Of a DNA stretch of 36,867 bases, positions 7,811 through 14,594 are shown piece by piece (the first letter of the stretch is position 1; every line of letters starts with the position of its first letter). The position numbers and the translations under genes were made by a program. Location: NCBI GenBank assembly GCA_000687695.1, contig JHWZ01000019.1, positions 1 to 36,867 on the forward strand, in the 5' to 3' direction. Below the pieces are notes generated by a model. The model was not told where the DNA came from, did no database searches, and saw only the letters and a program-made list of their open reading frames with translations. The DNA is from Lachnospiraceae bacterium P6B14. Its GTDB lineage: Bacteria; Bacillota; Clostridia; Lachnospirales; Lachnospiraceae.

Positions 7811-7839
7811 ATAACTCTGTTTTTCCGTTTTGTCAATGA
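7811..7839 (-). promoter_or_regulatory. Promoter of the antisense RNA
   Basis: On the minus strand, TTGACA (7839-7834), a 17-nt spacer and TATAAT (7816-7811): a full-consensus promoter, stronger than the toxin promoter, as expected for an unstable antitoxin RNA made in excess. Confidence 0.8.
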
Positions 7840-7894
7840 AAAACCTATCAAAGAATGTTACCATTCTGCATAGGATACGGAATATCAACATTCT

Positions 7895-8050
7895 CAGCGT
7901 ATTCATGGCTTCATTTTCCATACGTGTCCCTCCACCACATGCTCTGGCACTATCGTCACATTTATTATAACATGCTCTTGACACATTTCAAGAAAAACCA
8001 TACTTCTACACCTGTATCATAACGCCGCAAACAAGAGTATTCGCCAAAAT
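7895..8050 (-). pseudogene. Remnant of a second MNT-HEPN module (promoter joined to HEPN start)
   Basis: The stretch TCCCTCCACCACATGCTCTG and the following ATTATAACATGCTCTTGACA repeat the promoter and leader of the MNT-HEPN operon (5137-5192) with few differences. Next to it the minus strand reads ATGGAAAATGAAGC (MENEA), the first codons of the HEPN gene, instead of the MNT start. This fits an internal deletion of a whole MNT gene followed by loss of most of the HEPN gene. The 60-codon open frame here is not a functional gene. Confidence 0.6.
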
Positions 8051-8055
8051 ACAGC

Positions 8056-8128
8056 TTGACTTATACTAGTTTTAACGATATAATTCAAGTAAATATACAC
8101 ACGATCTCCAATCGTGTGTATATTTACT
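8056..8128 (+). promoter_or_regulatory. AbiE-2 promoter and 18-bp inverted-repeat operator
   Basis: TTGACT (8056-8061), 17-nt spacer, TATAAT (8079-8084), then a perfect 18-bp inverted repeat (8088-8105 and 8111-8128) around CTCCA. It covers the expected transcription start, the right place for AbiEi repression. The sequence is unrelated to the AbiE-1 operator. Confidence 0.85.
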
Positions 8129-8149
8129 CAAAACGGAGGAGGTGGAATC

Positions 8150-8692
8150 ATGTTACTTTCCTATCAGGAATGTATTGAAAAGTTCGGAAACGACTACAAA
8201 CTAAAGAAAGAACTTAGTAGCGGAAATCTCTTCGTGAAAGAAAAGGGGATTTATTCTACCAAACGCAATGCTTCTGAGATAGATATAATCATGCAAAGAT
8301 ACCCAAAGGCTGTCTGTACCGGTCAAAGCGCTTTTTATTACCATTCCCTGACAGATATGATTCCTGATCACTATTTCCTTGCCACCAGGCGGACAGATAC
8401 AAGGATTAACGACCCTCGAATCATACAGTCTTTTATGAAAGACTCATTGTTTGAACCCGGCATCACCGAAATATTCTTTAATGGTTCCACCATCCGAATA
8501 TACGATCGAGAGCGCATGCTGATTGAGCTAATGCGGTTTAAAGCCAAAACCCCTATGGATTACTACAAAGAGATTATTCAGAACTACCGAAAACTGTCAT
8601 TCGAACTGGACTTCAACCTGGTAGAAGACTATGCGGATATGTTCAAAAACGGGGCAAAACTTATGAACAAGATACAGATGGAGGTGCTGTAA
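8150..8692 (+). CDS. AbiEi-type antitoxin, module AbiE-2 (180 aa)
   Basis: Paralogue of the antitoxin at 6744-7283: YQECIEKFGNDYKLKKELSS, then LFVKEKGIYSTKRN in the winged-helix part, and DRERMLIELMRFKAKTPMDY towards the C-terminus. The start is ATG 8150, with GGAGGAGG about 8 nt upstream; a longer in-frame ATG at 8114 lies inside the operator and is rejected. Its stop overlaps the toxin start (TAATG). Its operator differs from that of AbiE-1, so the two antitoxins probably do not cross-regulate. Confidence 0.9.
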   Translation: MLLSYQECIEKFGNDYKLKKELSSGNLFVKEKGIYSTKRNASEIDIIMQRYPKAVCTGQSAFYYHSLTDMIPDHYFLATRRTDTRINDPRIIQSFMKDSLFEPGITEIFFNGSTIRIYDRERMLIELMRFKAKTPMDYYKEIIQNYRKLSFELDFNLVEDYADMFKNGAKLMNKIQMEVL

Positions 8693-9495
8693 TGAACCTG
8701 TATGAAGAAATTGAAAAGATTAAATCATCCGGCTATTCCGAACAGAACGCGCAATTAAAGCTAGGGCAGGATATTATATTAAAAGCCATTGCAGACAGCG
8801 GCATGGCAAAAAACACAACAATAAAAGGCGGCGTTGTCATGCGGAGCATTTCAGGAAATGCCCGCCGCGCCACACAAGATTTCGACCTTGATTTCATCAG
8901 GAACTCCATTTCTGACGATTCCATACAAAGATTTGTAGAAACACTCAATTGTATTGAAGGCCTGACATTAAAGCTCGAGGGTAGAATTATCGATCTCAAT
9001 CATCAAGATTATAAAGGAAAACGAATCCATATTTCAGTCGCCGACACCGAAGGTACGGCCATTTCCCTTAAAATGGATATTGGTGTTCACAGCGATCTTT
9101 CTATCGAACAGGAAGAATATGCCTTTGATGTTGATTTTCAGGATGATGCTGTGACTCTACTGATAAACTCACCTGCTCAGATGATTGCTGAAAAACTTAA
9201 GTCAATGGTTAGATTCGGAAGCCGTAACACACGGTATAAGGATGTGTTCGATATATGCTATCTCAGCGAACGAGCAAACATGGATCAGCTCAAGGATTGT
9301 ATCCAAAAATACATATTTAACGATGTTACACTTAAAAATGTGTCTGACATGACTGCCATCATTAAAAGGATTGAACGTATGTTTACTAATGCTGATTACA
9401 AAAACGAACTACGAAGATCCAACAAAAACTGGCTTGGTCTTTCAATCGATGAGGTTCTTGAAAAGGATCTGGAATACATTAAGAGCATACGATAG
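8692..9495 (+). CDS. AbiEii-type nucleotidyltransferase toxin, module AbiE-2 (267 aa)
   Basis: Type IV toxin. Motifs: TTIKGGVVMRSISG and RRATQDFDLDF (residues ~40-68), SLKMDIGVH (~125), and PAQMIAEKLKSMVRFG with RYKDVFDICYL (~160-187). All active-site positions seen in the AbiE-1 toxin are present, so both look intact. This is the only protein-coding module of the island on the plus strand; it converges on the Fic remnant, with palindrome copy 5 between them. Confidence 0.92.
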   Translation: MNLYEEIEKIKSSGYSEQNAQLKLGQDIILKAIADSGMAKNTTIKGGVVMRSISGNARRATQDFDLDFIRNSISDDSIQRFVETLNCIEGLTLKLEGRIIDLNHQDYKGKRIHISVADTEGTAISLKMDIGVHSDLSIEQEEYAFDVDFQDDAVTLLINSPAQMIAEKLKSMVRFGSRNTRYKDVFDICYLSERANMDQLKDCIQKYIFNDVTLKNVSDMTAIIKRIERMFTNADYKNELRRSNKNWLGLSIDEVLEKDLEYIKSIR

Positions 9496-9555
9496 ATGCG
9501 GATTTATTAGATTCTACACTCGTATCGCATTATCATGATCAAAACAATCATTCAC

Positions 9556-9600
9556 ATATTGCAATAAAAGCCGGGGCGTTGGCGCGCCCCGGCTTCCTTT
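9556..9600. repeat. Island palindrome copy 5 (bidirectional terminator-like)
   Basis: GCCGGGGCG-TTGG-CGCCCCGGC preceded by CACATATTGCAATAAAA and followed by TTCCTTT. It lies between the convergent AbiE-2 and Fic genes, so it may serve both. Confidence 0.85.
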
Positions 9601-9604
9601 GAAT

Positions 9605-9637
9605 AACCTATGCATTTTTAAGAGTTTTGCATAGGTT
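9605..9637. repeat. Second copy of the AbiE-1 operator at the fic 3' end
   Basis: AACCTATGCA (9605-9614) / TGCATAGGTT (9628-9637), the same inverted repeat as 7305-7337. Similarity continues for about 25 bp into the fic coding end (CAAATACTGCTT). Confidence 0.85.
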
Positions 9638-10248
9638 TATTCAATTTTTTCAAATACTGCTTTTCGGATCGCTTTTTCCTTATCCCTTGAAAACTCGCTG
9701 ATTCGATAGTACCTTATCCTCTCCTTCACGATGATAGGTTCTACAAAACCGTTTTTCGCCAAGCTCGAAAGTCTGTTTATCACGGTTTTATTGGTTACAC
9801 TCAGTTTTCTGCTCACCTCGATCGGCGTAAAACTGTTATTGTAGTTGTCAAGCAGAAACAAAAGCAATTCCATCTCTTTTCCCTTAAGATGCGAAAGACC
9901 GCTTTTCACTGCATCTTTTCCGGATCCTGACGATAGTTCGCGTGCCTTACTTGAATACAGCAGGACCATCCTCAGAAAATAGTTTATCCAGATTTCGGAA
10001 CGAGGCGGATCATTTCTACCTGAGTAGTATAGCGCAGGAAGGCCCATTTGAATCGATTCATAGTATTCGTCAGTATCATAAGCAAAGTACTCTTCGAGTG
10101 ATCCGATGCCATTAAACCCGTAACCATTGGTATCCATTATATATCCCGACATCAATCGGGCTGTCCTGCCATTTCCATCTTCAAACGGATGGATGGTGAC
10201 CAGCTGATAATGAACAACCGCTGCCACGATAAGAGGATGAATTTCCAT
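9637..10248 (-). pseudogene. 5'-truncated Fic-domain protein gene
   Basis: The C-terminal ~200 residues of a Fic/DOC-family AMP-transferase. The catalytic loop HPFEDGNGRTAR is intact near residue 20, followed by the Fic helices and a winged-helix tail (FTPIEVSRKLSVTNKTVINR). The family usually has 150-190 residues before this loop, including inhibitory and substrate-binding parts; here there is nothing. The ATG lacks a ribosome binding site and follows an 11-bp direct repeat (TATTTTTTCAC). It is probably dead, though a short product would still carry the catalytic loop. Its last codons overlap the copied AbiE operator. Confidence 0.75.
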
Positions 10249-10294
10249 TATTTTTTCACTATTTTTTCACTATTTATTTTCAGAGTTCTTTCAC

Positions 10295-10338
10295 ATATCG
10301 CCATAAAAGCCGGGGCGCAGAGCGCCCCGGCTTCCTTA
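10295..10338 (-). repeat. Island palindrome copy 6 (terminator-like)
   Basis: GCCGGGGCGC-AGA-GCGCCCCGGC, preceded by TTTCACATATCGCCATAAAA. This longer flank is shared with copy 7. It lies 19 bp past the stop of the AAA ATPase gene. Confidence 0.9.
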
Positions 10339-10356
10339 TACAAAGCTTTCCTTTTT

Positions 10357-11388
10357 CTAATAGTTTTCCAAAACATACTGTTCAAATAGCGGCAGGGCAA
10401 ATCTCAGAGTGCCATATTCCGAGCCATCCACTAACCCTTTCCTTATCAGCCTTTTTCTGTAGGGATTAAACGAGTTAGTCTCCATATTTAGGTAATCTCT
10501 TATTGTTTTTACCCGATCATCCTGCACAGATGCCATTCCATATAATACTCTTTTGTCCTCATGAGAAAGCTCCATCCAGATCTTATCGTACACGTAGTCA
10601 TCCAAGTACTGCTTGAACTCAGGCATAGCCCTCTCTACATCCCCCTCATATTTCCACACAAAATGTCCCAAAACCTGAAACGCAAACGAATAACCCTTGG
10701 TTCTTTTTGCAAGATCCAACGCTTTTTCTCTGTCCAGGTTTAACACATTTTGATAATTATCCGTCATTACTCCGATATTCAGAGGTGCTAGCTCCACCTT
10801 TGGCGCTCTATACAAAAAAGTCATAGAATCCTGATTTTCCAGCTTACTAATATTGTCGTATAATCCCGTCATCAACAAAAAGATCGGGAGTTCATCACGG
10901 ATCATAATCTGGAAAGACGAAGCAAATACACGCATATTTTGGGTACCTGTCACCTCGTCAATCGTTACGAGAAGTCTTTTTTTGTGTTTTTTAAGATTTT
11001 CCAGCATTCTTGTGATCGCGACTTCAACATCTGTGATCTGCCTGCTTCCGGCTATATCGACACCTATACCAAAGAAAGACAGGTTAATCTTTGCCTCTTT
11101 AAAGATGCTACCAAGATCCTTTCTGTTGTATAGCTTAGACATCAAGCTTTCCAAAAGATCCTTCTCCGGGTTCAAAGAAATCACGATCCATTCATCGTTC
11201 TTTTGCAATGATTGGGCAACTTCCGTCATAAATACTGTCTTCCCGCTCCCTCTCACCCCTGTGATCACAAATATCTGCTGTGACAGATCGGGATCTTCAA
11301 AGTTCTCCAATATCATATTCAACTGTGTGGTTCTTATTATGTTTTGTTTTGGCTTCTTTCCAAAACCGATAGTATATGGATTGATCAT
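10357..11388 (-). CDS. AAA-family ATP-binding protein with C-terminal winged helix (343 aa)
   Basis: P-loop ATPase of the AAA_16 / archaeal-ATPase type. Walker A is GVRGSGKT near residue 46, Walker B RLLVTIDEV near 140, and a sensor-like LLMTGLYDN follows near 175. The C-terminal part (RDYLNMETNSFNPYRKRLIR, then LRFALPLFEQYV) looks like a winged-helix DNA-binding segment. Such proteins are common next to mobile elements and in defence islands, but their roles are mostly unknown. ATG 11388 has CGGAG about 7 nt upstream. It follows the recombinase gene, with tandem repeats between and overlapping them. Confidence 0.8.
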   Translation of the reverse strand: MINPYTIGFGKKPKQNIIRTTQLNMILENFEDPDLSQQIFVITGVRGSGKTVFMTEVAQSLQKNDEWIVISLNPEKDLLESLMSKLYNRKDLGSIFKEAKINLSFFGIGVDIAGSRQITDVEVAITRMLENLKKHKKRLLVTIDEVTGTQNMRVFASSFQIMIRDELPIFLLMTGLYDNISKLENQDSMTFLYRAPKVELAPLNIGVMTDNYQNVLNLDREKALDLAKRTKGYSFAFQVLGHFVWKYEGDVERAMPEFKQYLDDYVYDKIWMELSHEDKRVLYGMASVQDDRVKTIRDYLNMETNSFNPYRKRLIRKGLVDGSEYGTLRFALPLFEQYVLENY

Positions 11389-11410
11389 ATGCACTCTCCG
11401 TTCTGTTTTT

Positions 11411-11489
11411 TACTACTTTTTACTGGTTTTGAAAATTTTTACTACTTTTTACTGGTTTTGATTTATTTTACTACTTTTTACTGGTTTTG
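11411..11489. repeat. Three 21-bp direct repeats at 29-bp spacing over the recombinase stop codon
   Basis: TACTACTTTTTACTGGTTTTG occurs at 11411, 11440 and 11469. The third copy encodes the end of the recombinase (DKTSKK and its TAG stop). The copies are identical while the 8-bp spacers differ. They may be recombinase or ATPase binding sites or a slippage product. Confidence 0.85.
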
Positions 11490-12409
11490 TCAATCTCATC
11501 CAGCAGATTCACTATATCCTCCTGTCTTGACGGGAACATATGAGAATAGGTGTTCAGCGTAATGCTCGGTCTGCTATGGCCAAGCCTGTGAGATACCTCC
11601 AGGGCGCCAAAACCCTTGTTGATCAGCAGCGATGCTGCCGAGTGCCGTAATCCATGTACATTGATATCCCTCACTCCCGCGATCTTTGCGTACTTATGGA
11701 TCCTGTAGTACAGCCAATCTATGTCCACGGGAAATACTCTTCGCCATTCGTCCGTAGATTTCTGGTTTTTTATGTGCTCCTTCAGCTCCTTTACCAGGCA
11801 ATCCGGGATCAGTATCGTACGGTTCGAGGAGTTGGTCTTTGGTTCCCAAATATACTTTTTCCCTCTTATCTTTTGAAAAGTCTTGTTTATGGTTATCTCC
11901 CTTCTGTCGAGATCGATGTCCTCCGGGGTGAGCGCCAGCATCTCTCCTGCTCGGATCCCCGTCCAAAACAAAGTCTCAAAACATATGTAAGCTAACGGTT
12001 CTACTTTTGTAGCATCTCTAAATGCAAAGTATTCCTCCGGCGTCCAGTACTTGGAGCTGCGATTCTTTACGCTCCCCATGCTTCGCACACGGGTACATGG
12101 ATTCACCGGTAGGTCACATAACTCCTTCACATACTCCATGAATGCGGACAGCTGTGCATTCATGTAATGAAGATACGATGAAGAGTAGCCAAACTCAGCA
12201 GAAGACTGCTCGACCTGCCATTGTTTGATGACATTCGGTGTGATATCACATATTCTCATCTTACCGAAAAACGGTAGGATCTTGTTTTCAAATACATTTT
12301 GCTTCATCCTTAGTGTGGACATCTTGCATCTGAGCCTGATATCATTCATATAGATTTCATAGAAGTATTCAAATGTCCCTTTATCATTCGCATTGTTTTC
12401 TACTGTCAT
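11471..12409 (-). CDS. Tyrosine recombinase / integrase (312 aa)
   Basis: Site-specific recombinase with an N-terminal core-binding domain (FEYFYEIYMNDIRLRCKMST onward) and a C-terminal catalytic domain. Catalytic residues seen: Arg in TGIRAGEML (~148), HGLRHSAASLL (His-x-x-Arg, ~250), HRLGHS (~275) and Tyr in TLNTYSHMF (~288), so the active site is complete. At 312 residues it lacks the arm-binding N-terminal domain of many phage and Tn916-type integrases. The start ATG has GGAGGG about 8 nt upstream. It is the only recombinase in the island and the likely source of mobility, though no attachment site was identified. Confidence 0.9.
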   Translation of the reverse strand: MTVENNANDKGTFEYFYEIYMNDIRLRCKMSTLRMKQNVFENKILPFFGKMRICDITPNVIKQWQVEQSSAEFGYSSSYLHYMNAQLSAFMEYVKELCDLPVNPCTRVRSMGSVKNRSSKYWTPEEYFAFRDATKVEPLAYICFETLFWTGIRAGEMLALTPEDIDLDRREITINKTFQKIRGKKYIWEPKTNSSNRTILIPDCLVKELKEHIKNQKSTDEWRRVFPVDIDWLYYRIHKYAKIAGVRDINVHGLRHSAASLLINKGFGALEVSHRLGHSRPSITLNTYSHMFPSRQEDIVNLLDEIDKTSKK

Positions 12410-12462
12410 ACCTGCATCCCTCCATTTATGACAATTCCAGTATCGGATTTCCCTTCATTTTA

Positions 12463-12618
12463 TTAATCAACATATGCATCCCTGCTTTCACGTGAGGTGA
12501 AATTTTTGCACCTCACCAAATCATTGACCTCTTCTCTAGTCAGTTGAAACATAAACTCATCACCCTCAAAGCGATCTGCATTGTTTTTCACCTGACGATT
12601 GAATTTCTTAGTCTCATA
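12463..12618 (-). pseudogene. ORF6N-domain (phage regulator) remnant
   Basis: A 51-codon open frame without a start codon reads YETKKFNRQVKNNADRF, then FMFQLTREEVNDLVRCKNFT. This matches the ORF6N domain of phage and mobile-element regulators (typically ETKxLNxxVKRNxxRFPxDFMFQLT). Both ends of the domain are missing. It is evidence that phage-like DNA once lay beside the recombinase. Confidence 0.65.
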
Positions 12619-12830
12619 TCATATCCCTCCTTAGTGTTTCGGTAGTCAATAAATACCAAAACCAAGAGGAAATGTCAAATCATCTACACGAGTAGAGCAT
12701 AGAGGTCTCTTGTGCAAAATTAACAAAGTAGAGGATTGTAGTCCGACGCATCACGCCCTAAATTTTGTCTAAACGACAGAACCCTCTATCTAAAATTTGT
12801 TGAAGATTCACAAAGATTGGTTTTTTTCAC
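12619..12830. other. Intergenic stretch with no recognised feature
   Basis: No ORF with a ribosome binding site and no clear promoter or RNA. Probably decayed mobile DNA between the ORF6N remnant and palindrome copy 7. Confidence 0.4.
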
Positions 12831-12875
12831 ATATCGCCATAAAAGCCGGGGCGCAGAGTGCCCCGGCTTCCTTTT
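12831..12875 (-). repeat. Island palindrome copy 7 (terminator-like)
   Basis: GCCGGGGCGC-AGA-GTGCCCCGGC with the TTTCACATATCGCCATAAAA flank of copy 6. It lies 25 bp past the hipA-like stop. Confidence 0.9.
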
Positions 12876-12899
12876 CTCCGTTTTCTCATGGATTCAGCA

Positions 12900-14027
12900 T
12901 TACAGATATCGACTCAGCGATCGTGTCCCTTCTCGAATCTCATTTAATATCCCTATACATAACGGTTTTGGCATGCCGGCATCTGTGCCGGCTTTAATCA
13001 GGTCCTCATCTGAGATGTTTTTTCCTTTTCCGCAAACGGACGTGGTCTGTTCTCCCCAATACGTGGTGCTAAACGTCAGATCATATGCCGGAGCCAATCT
13101 CCACCCCTTATCCTCCATATAGAGCAAAGAGAAGTTCTTGGCATGATCATCCAGATTGTGGGTGAGAACGTTAAAACACATAACCCGATACATCTGCTCC
13201 ACATCATCTGAGTTATCTCTCGTCAGCATACGGATAACCTTAAAGTATGTGCCGTAATCACAGGATGGCGCTCGAAAATCGGCCTCAAGCAGCCCGGCAA
13301 AAGTCAAACTGAATATCTTTTCTCCACCTCGGCGATCAAACCTGGCAGTTTTAAAGTAGCCTTCGCAAACAGATGAATCAATAAGCTCCGTCTCAGTCAT
13401 TATTATCCCGCAGCTTTTAGCGCATACCGAATAATCGTATTCTCTTTTGCCACAGATACTCGGATCCACACCCGCAGGAAACTTGACAATCCAATCCTTA
13501 CCGTTTTCCTTTATCAGCACCTTCGGCCTCGTTCCTCCGCTGGAACCTCCCAGTCGATATAGCATATCCAGTTGATCAGTCTCAGCTGATGCCAGTACTT
13601 TTTCGCATTCTCCGGCGATCTGATCATAATCTAAACCCACGGATTCCACACTAAAGTCCGACTCTTTAGCAGGATAATACTCAAGCGCGCCCATTCCGGA
13701 TTTGCCGGTATACGCCAATCTGTCCAATGATGAAACATCACCGGCTGCTATTCCCATTGCGCTCAAACGACGGTTCAGCAGCAGTTCGCCCCAGCTGTCC
13801 GGAAGGCTGTCAGCAAACACTCCAAACAGTCCGTTAAAACGATCCCTGCATTTTTCGGGAGGAACAAACACGTTACTGTTTAACGGCAGAGATAACGGGC
13901 TGATTGCGAAACCATTTCGGATCCAATCATCATCATACTGAAATGCAATCATATGATCTGTTGTTTCTGCCAGGTATCCAACCCGACTTCCATGGTAATA
14001 AACTTCCAGTTTCCTAGTCTCGGTCAT
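12900..14027 (-). CDS. HipA-family serine/threonine kinase toxin (375 aa)
   Basis: Toxin of a type II HipBA pair; HipA kinases phosphorylate aminoacyl-tRNA synthetases in studied cases. Motifs: the N-terminal HipA_N domain (LEVYYHGSRVGYLAE, then PLSLPLNSNVF), the Gly-rich loop RLGGSSGGTRPKVLI (~185-200) holding the regulatory serine, the catalytic loop HNLDDHAKNFSLL (~300) with catalytic Asp and Asn, and LAPAYDLTFST (~325) as the metal-binding Asp. All appear intact. Length is at the short end of the family. It overlaps the antitoxin by 14 nt, and its ribosome binding site GGAGGT lies within the antitoxin gene. Confidence 0.9.
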   Translation of the reverse strand: MTETRKLEVYYHGSRVGYLAETTDHMIAFQYDDDWIRNGFAISPLSLPLNSNVFVPPEKCRDRFNGLFGVFADSLPDSWGELLLNRRLSAMGIAAGDVSSLDRLAYTGKSGMGALEYYPAKESDFSVESVGLDYDQIAGECEKVLASAETDQLDMLYRLGGSSGGTRPKVLIKENGKDWIVKFPAGVDPSICGKREYDYSVCAKSCGIIMTETELIDSSVCEGYFKTARFDRRGGEKIFSLTFAGLLEADFRAPSCDYGTYFKVIRMLTRDNSDDVEQMYRVMCFNVLTHNLDDHAKNFSLLYMEDKGWRLAPAYDLTFSTTYWGEQTTSVCGKGKNISDEDLIKAGTDAGMPKPLCIGILNEIREGTRSLSRYL

Positions 14028-14298
14028 TTAAAACCTCCTCTATACTCGAATACACCGGGCGTGTGAACAACTCCCTGATCTCATCGACCACTCCCAGTTC
14101 CATGGAAAGCTTAATAAAGGACTCTAAAGAAATCAGTCCGGTTTGTTCAAACCGGCATAAGGACGCGTAGCTTACGTTACTTCTGGAAGCCAGCTGGCGT
14201 TGTGTGATTTTCCTTCTCTTTCTAATTCTTTTCATCCGTGTAGCGAGTTCCTGCGCTACATCGGATGGTGTATATAACATATGATCATAGTTCTCCAT
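14014..14298 (-). CDS. HipB-like XRE antitoxin (94 aa)
   Basis: A helix-turn-helix protein: RMKRIRKRRKITQRQLASRS then NVSYASLCRFEQTGLISLES, a typical XRE/Cro fold at residues ~18-65. It should neutralise the downstream HipA-like kinase and repress the operon. The promoter region holds two copies of TACTAATATATTAGC-type palindromes, one over the -10 box and one upstream of the -35, matching HipB-style cooperative repression. GGAGGTGCCCT precedes the ATG. Confidence 0.9.
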   Translation of the reverse strand: MENYDHMLYTPSDVAQELATRMKRIRKRRKITQRQLASRSNVSYASLCRFEQTGLISLESFIKLSMELGVVDEIRELFTRPVYSSIEEVLNDRD

Positions 14299-14311
14299 AG
14301 GGCACCTCCGT

Positions 14312-14368
14312 TACTAACATATTAGCACTTTTTTACGTTTCCGTCAAGTTATTGCTAATATATTAGTA
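14312..14368 (-). promoter_or_regulatory. hipBA promoter with two operators
   Basis: On the minus strand, TTGACG (14347-14342), a 17-nt spacer and TAATAT (14324-14319). Palindromes at 14312-14326 (TACTAACATATTAGC) and 14354-14368 (GCTAATATATTAGTA) lie 42 bp apart, one over the -10 and one upstream of the -35. Confidence 0.85.
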
Positions 14369-14404
14369 TTAACAGGCCGGTCTTATCAATCGTAAAAAGT
14401 GCGG

Positions 14405-14450
14405 TATATCACCATAAAAGCCGGGACGCAGAGCGCCCCGGCCTCCTTTT
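14405..14450 (-). repeat. Island palindrome copy 8
   Basis: GCCGGGACGC-AGA-GCGCCCCGGC, preceded by ATATCACCATAAAA. It is the last copy; none was seen further right in the window. It lies about 145 bp past the transglutaminase stop, with a tandem repeat between. Confidence 0.85.
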
Positions 14451-14476
14451 CATATCTTTTTTATACCCCTTTACAC

Positions 14477-14590
14477 TTTTCGGAACGAACTTTTCCGTTT
14501 TGTCACATTTTTCGGAACGAACTTTTCCGTTTTGTTACATTTTTCGGAACGAACTTTTTCGATTTATTACATTTTTCGGAACGAACTTTG
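14477..14590. repeat. 32-bp tandem repeat, four copies
   Basis: CGGAACGAACTTTTCCGTTT and following bases recur with an exact 32-bp period at 14481, 14513, 14545 and 14577 (the last partial). There are no unique spacers, so it is not a CRISPR. Each unit contains CGGAA...TTCCG, which can form a small hairpin. Confidence 0.9.
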
Positions 14591-14594
14591 GCCT

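Noticed and set aside
7799-7984. A 61-codon minus-strand gene
   Set aside because: It begins inside the copied MNT promoter and runs through the antisense promoter; only the MENEA start of the former HEPN gene is recognisable.
4391-14450. Classical integron with attC sites
   Set aside because: The palindromes lack recognisable RYYYAAC/GTTRRRY core sites, and the recombinase lies inside the array rather than at one end next to an attI.
14477-14590. CRISPR array
   Set aside because: The repeats are direct tandem units with no unique spacers and no cas genes are nearby.
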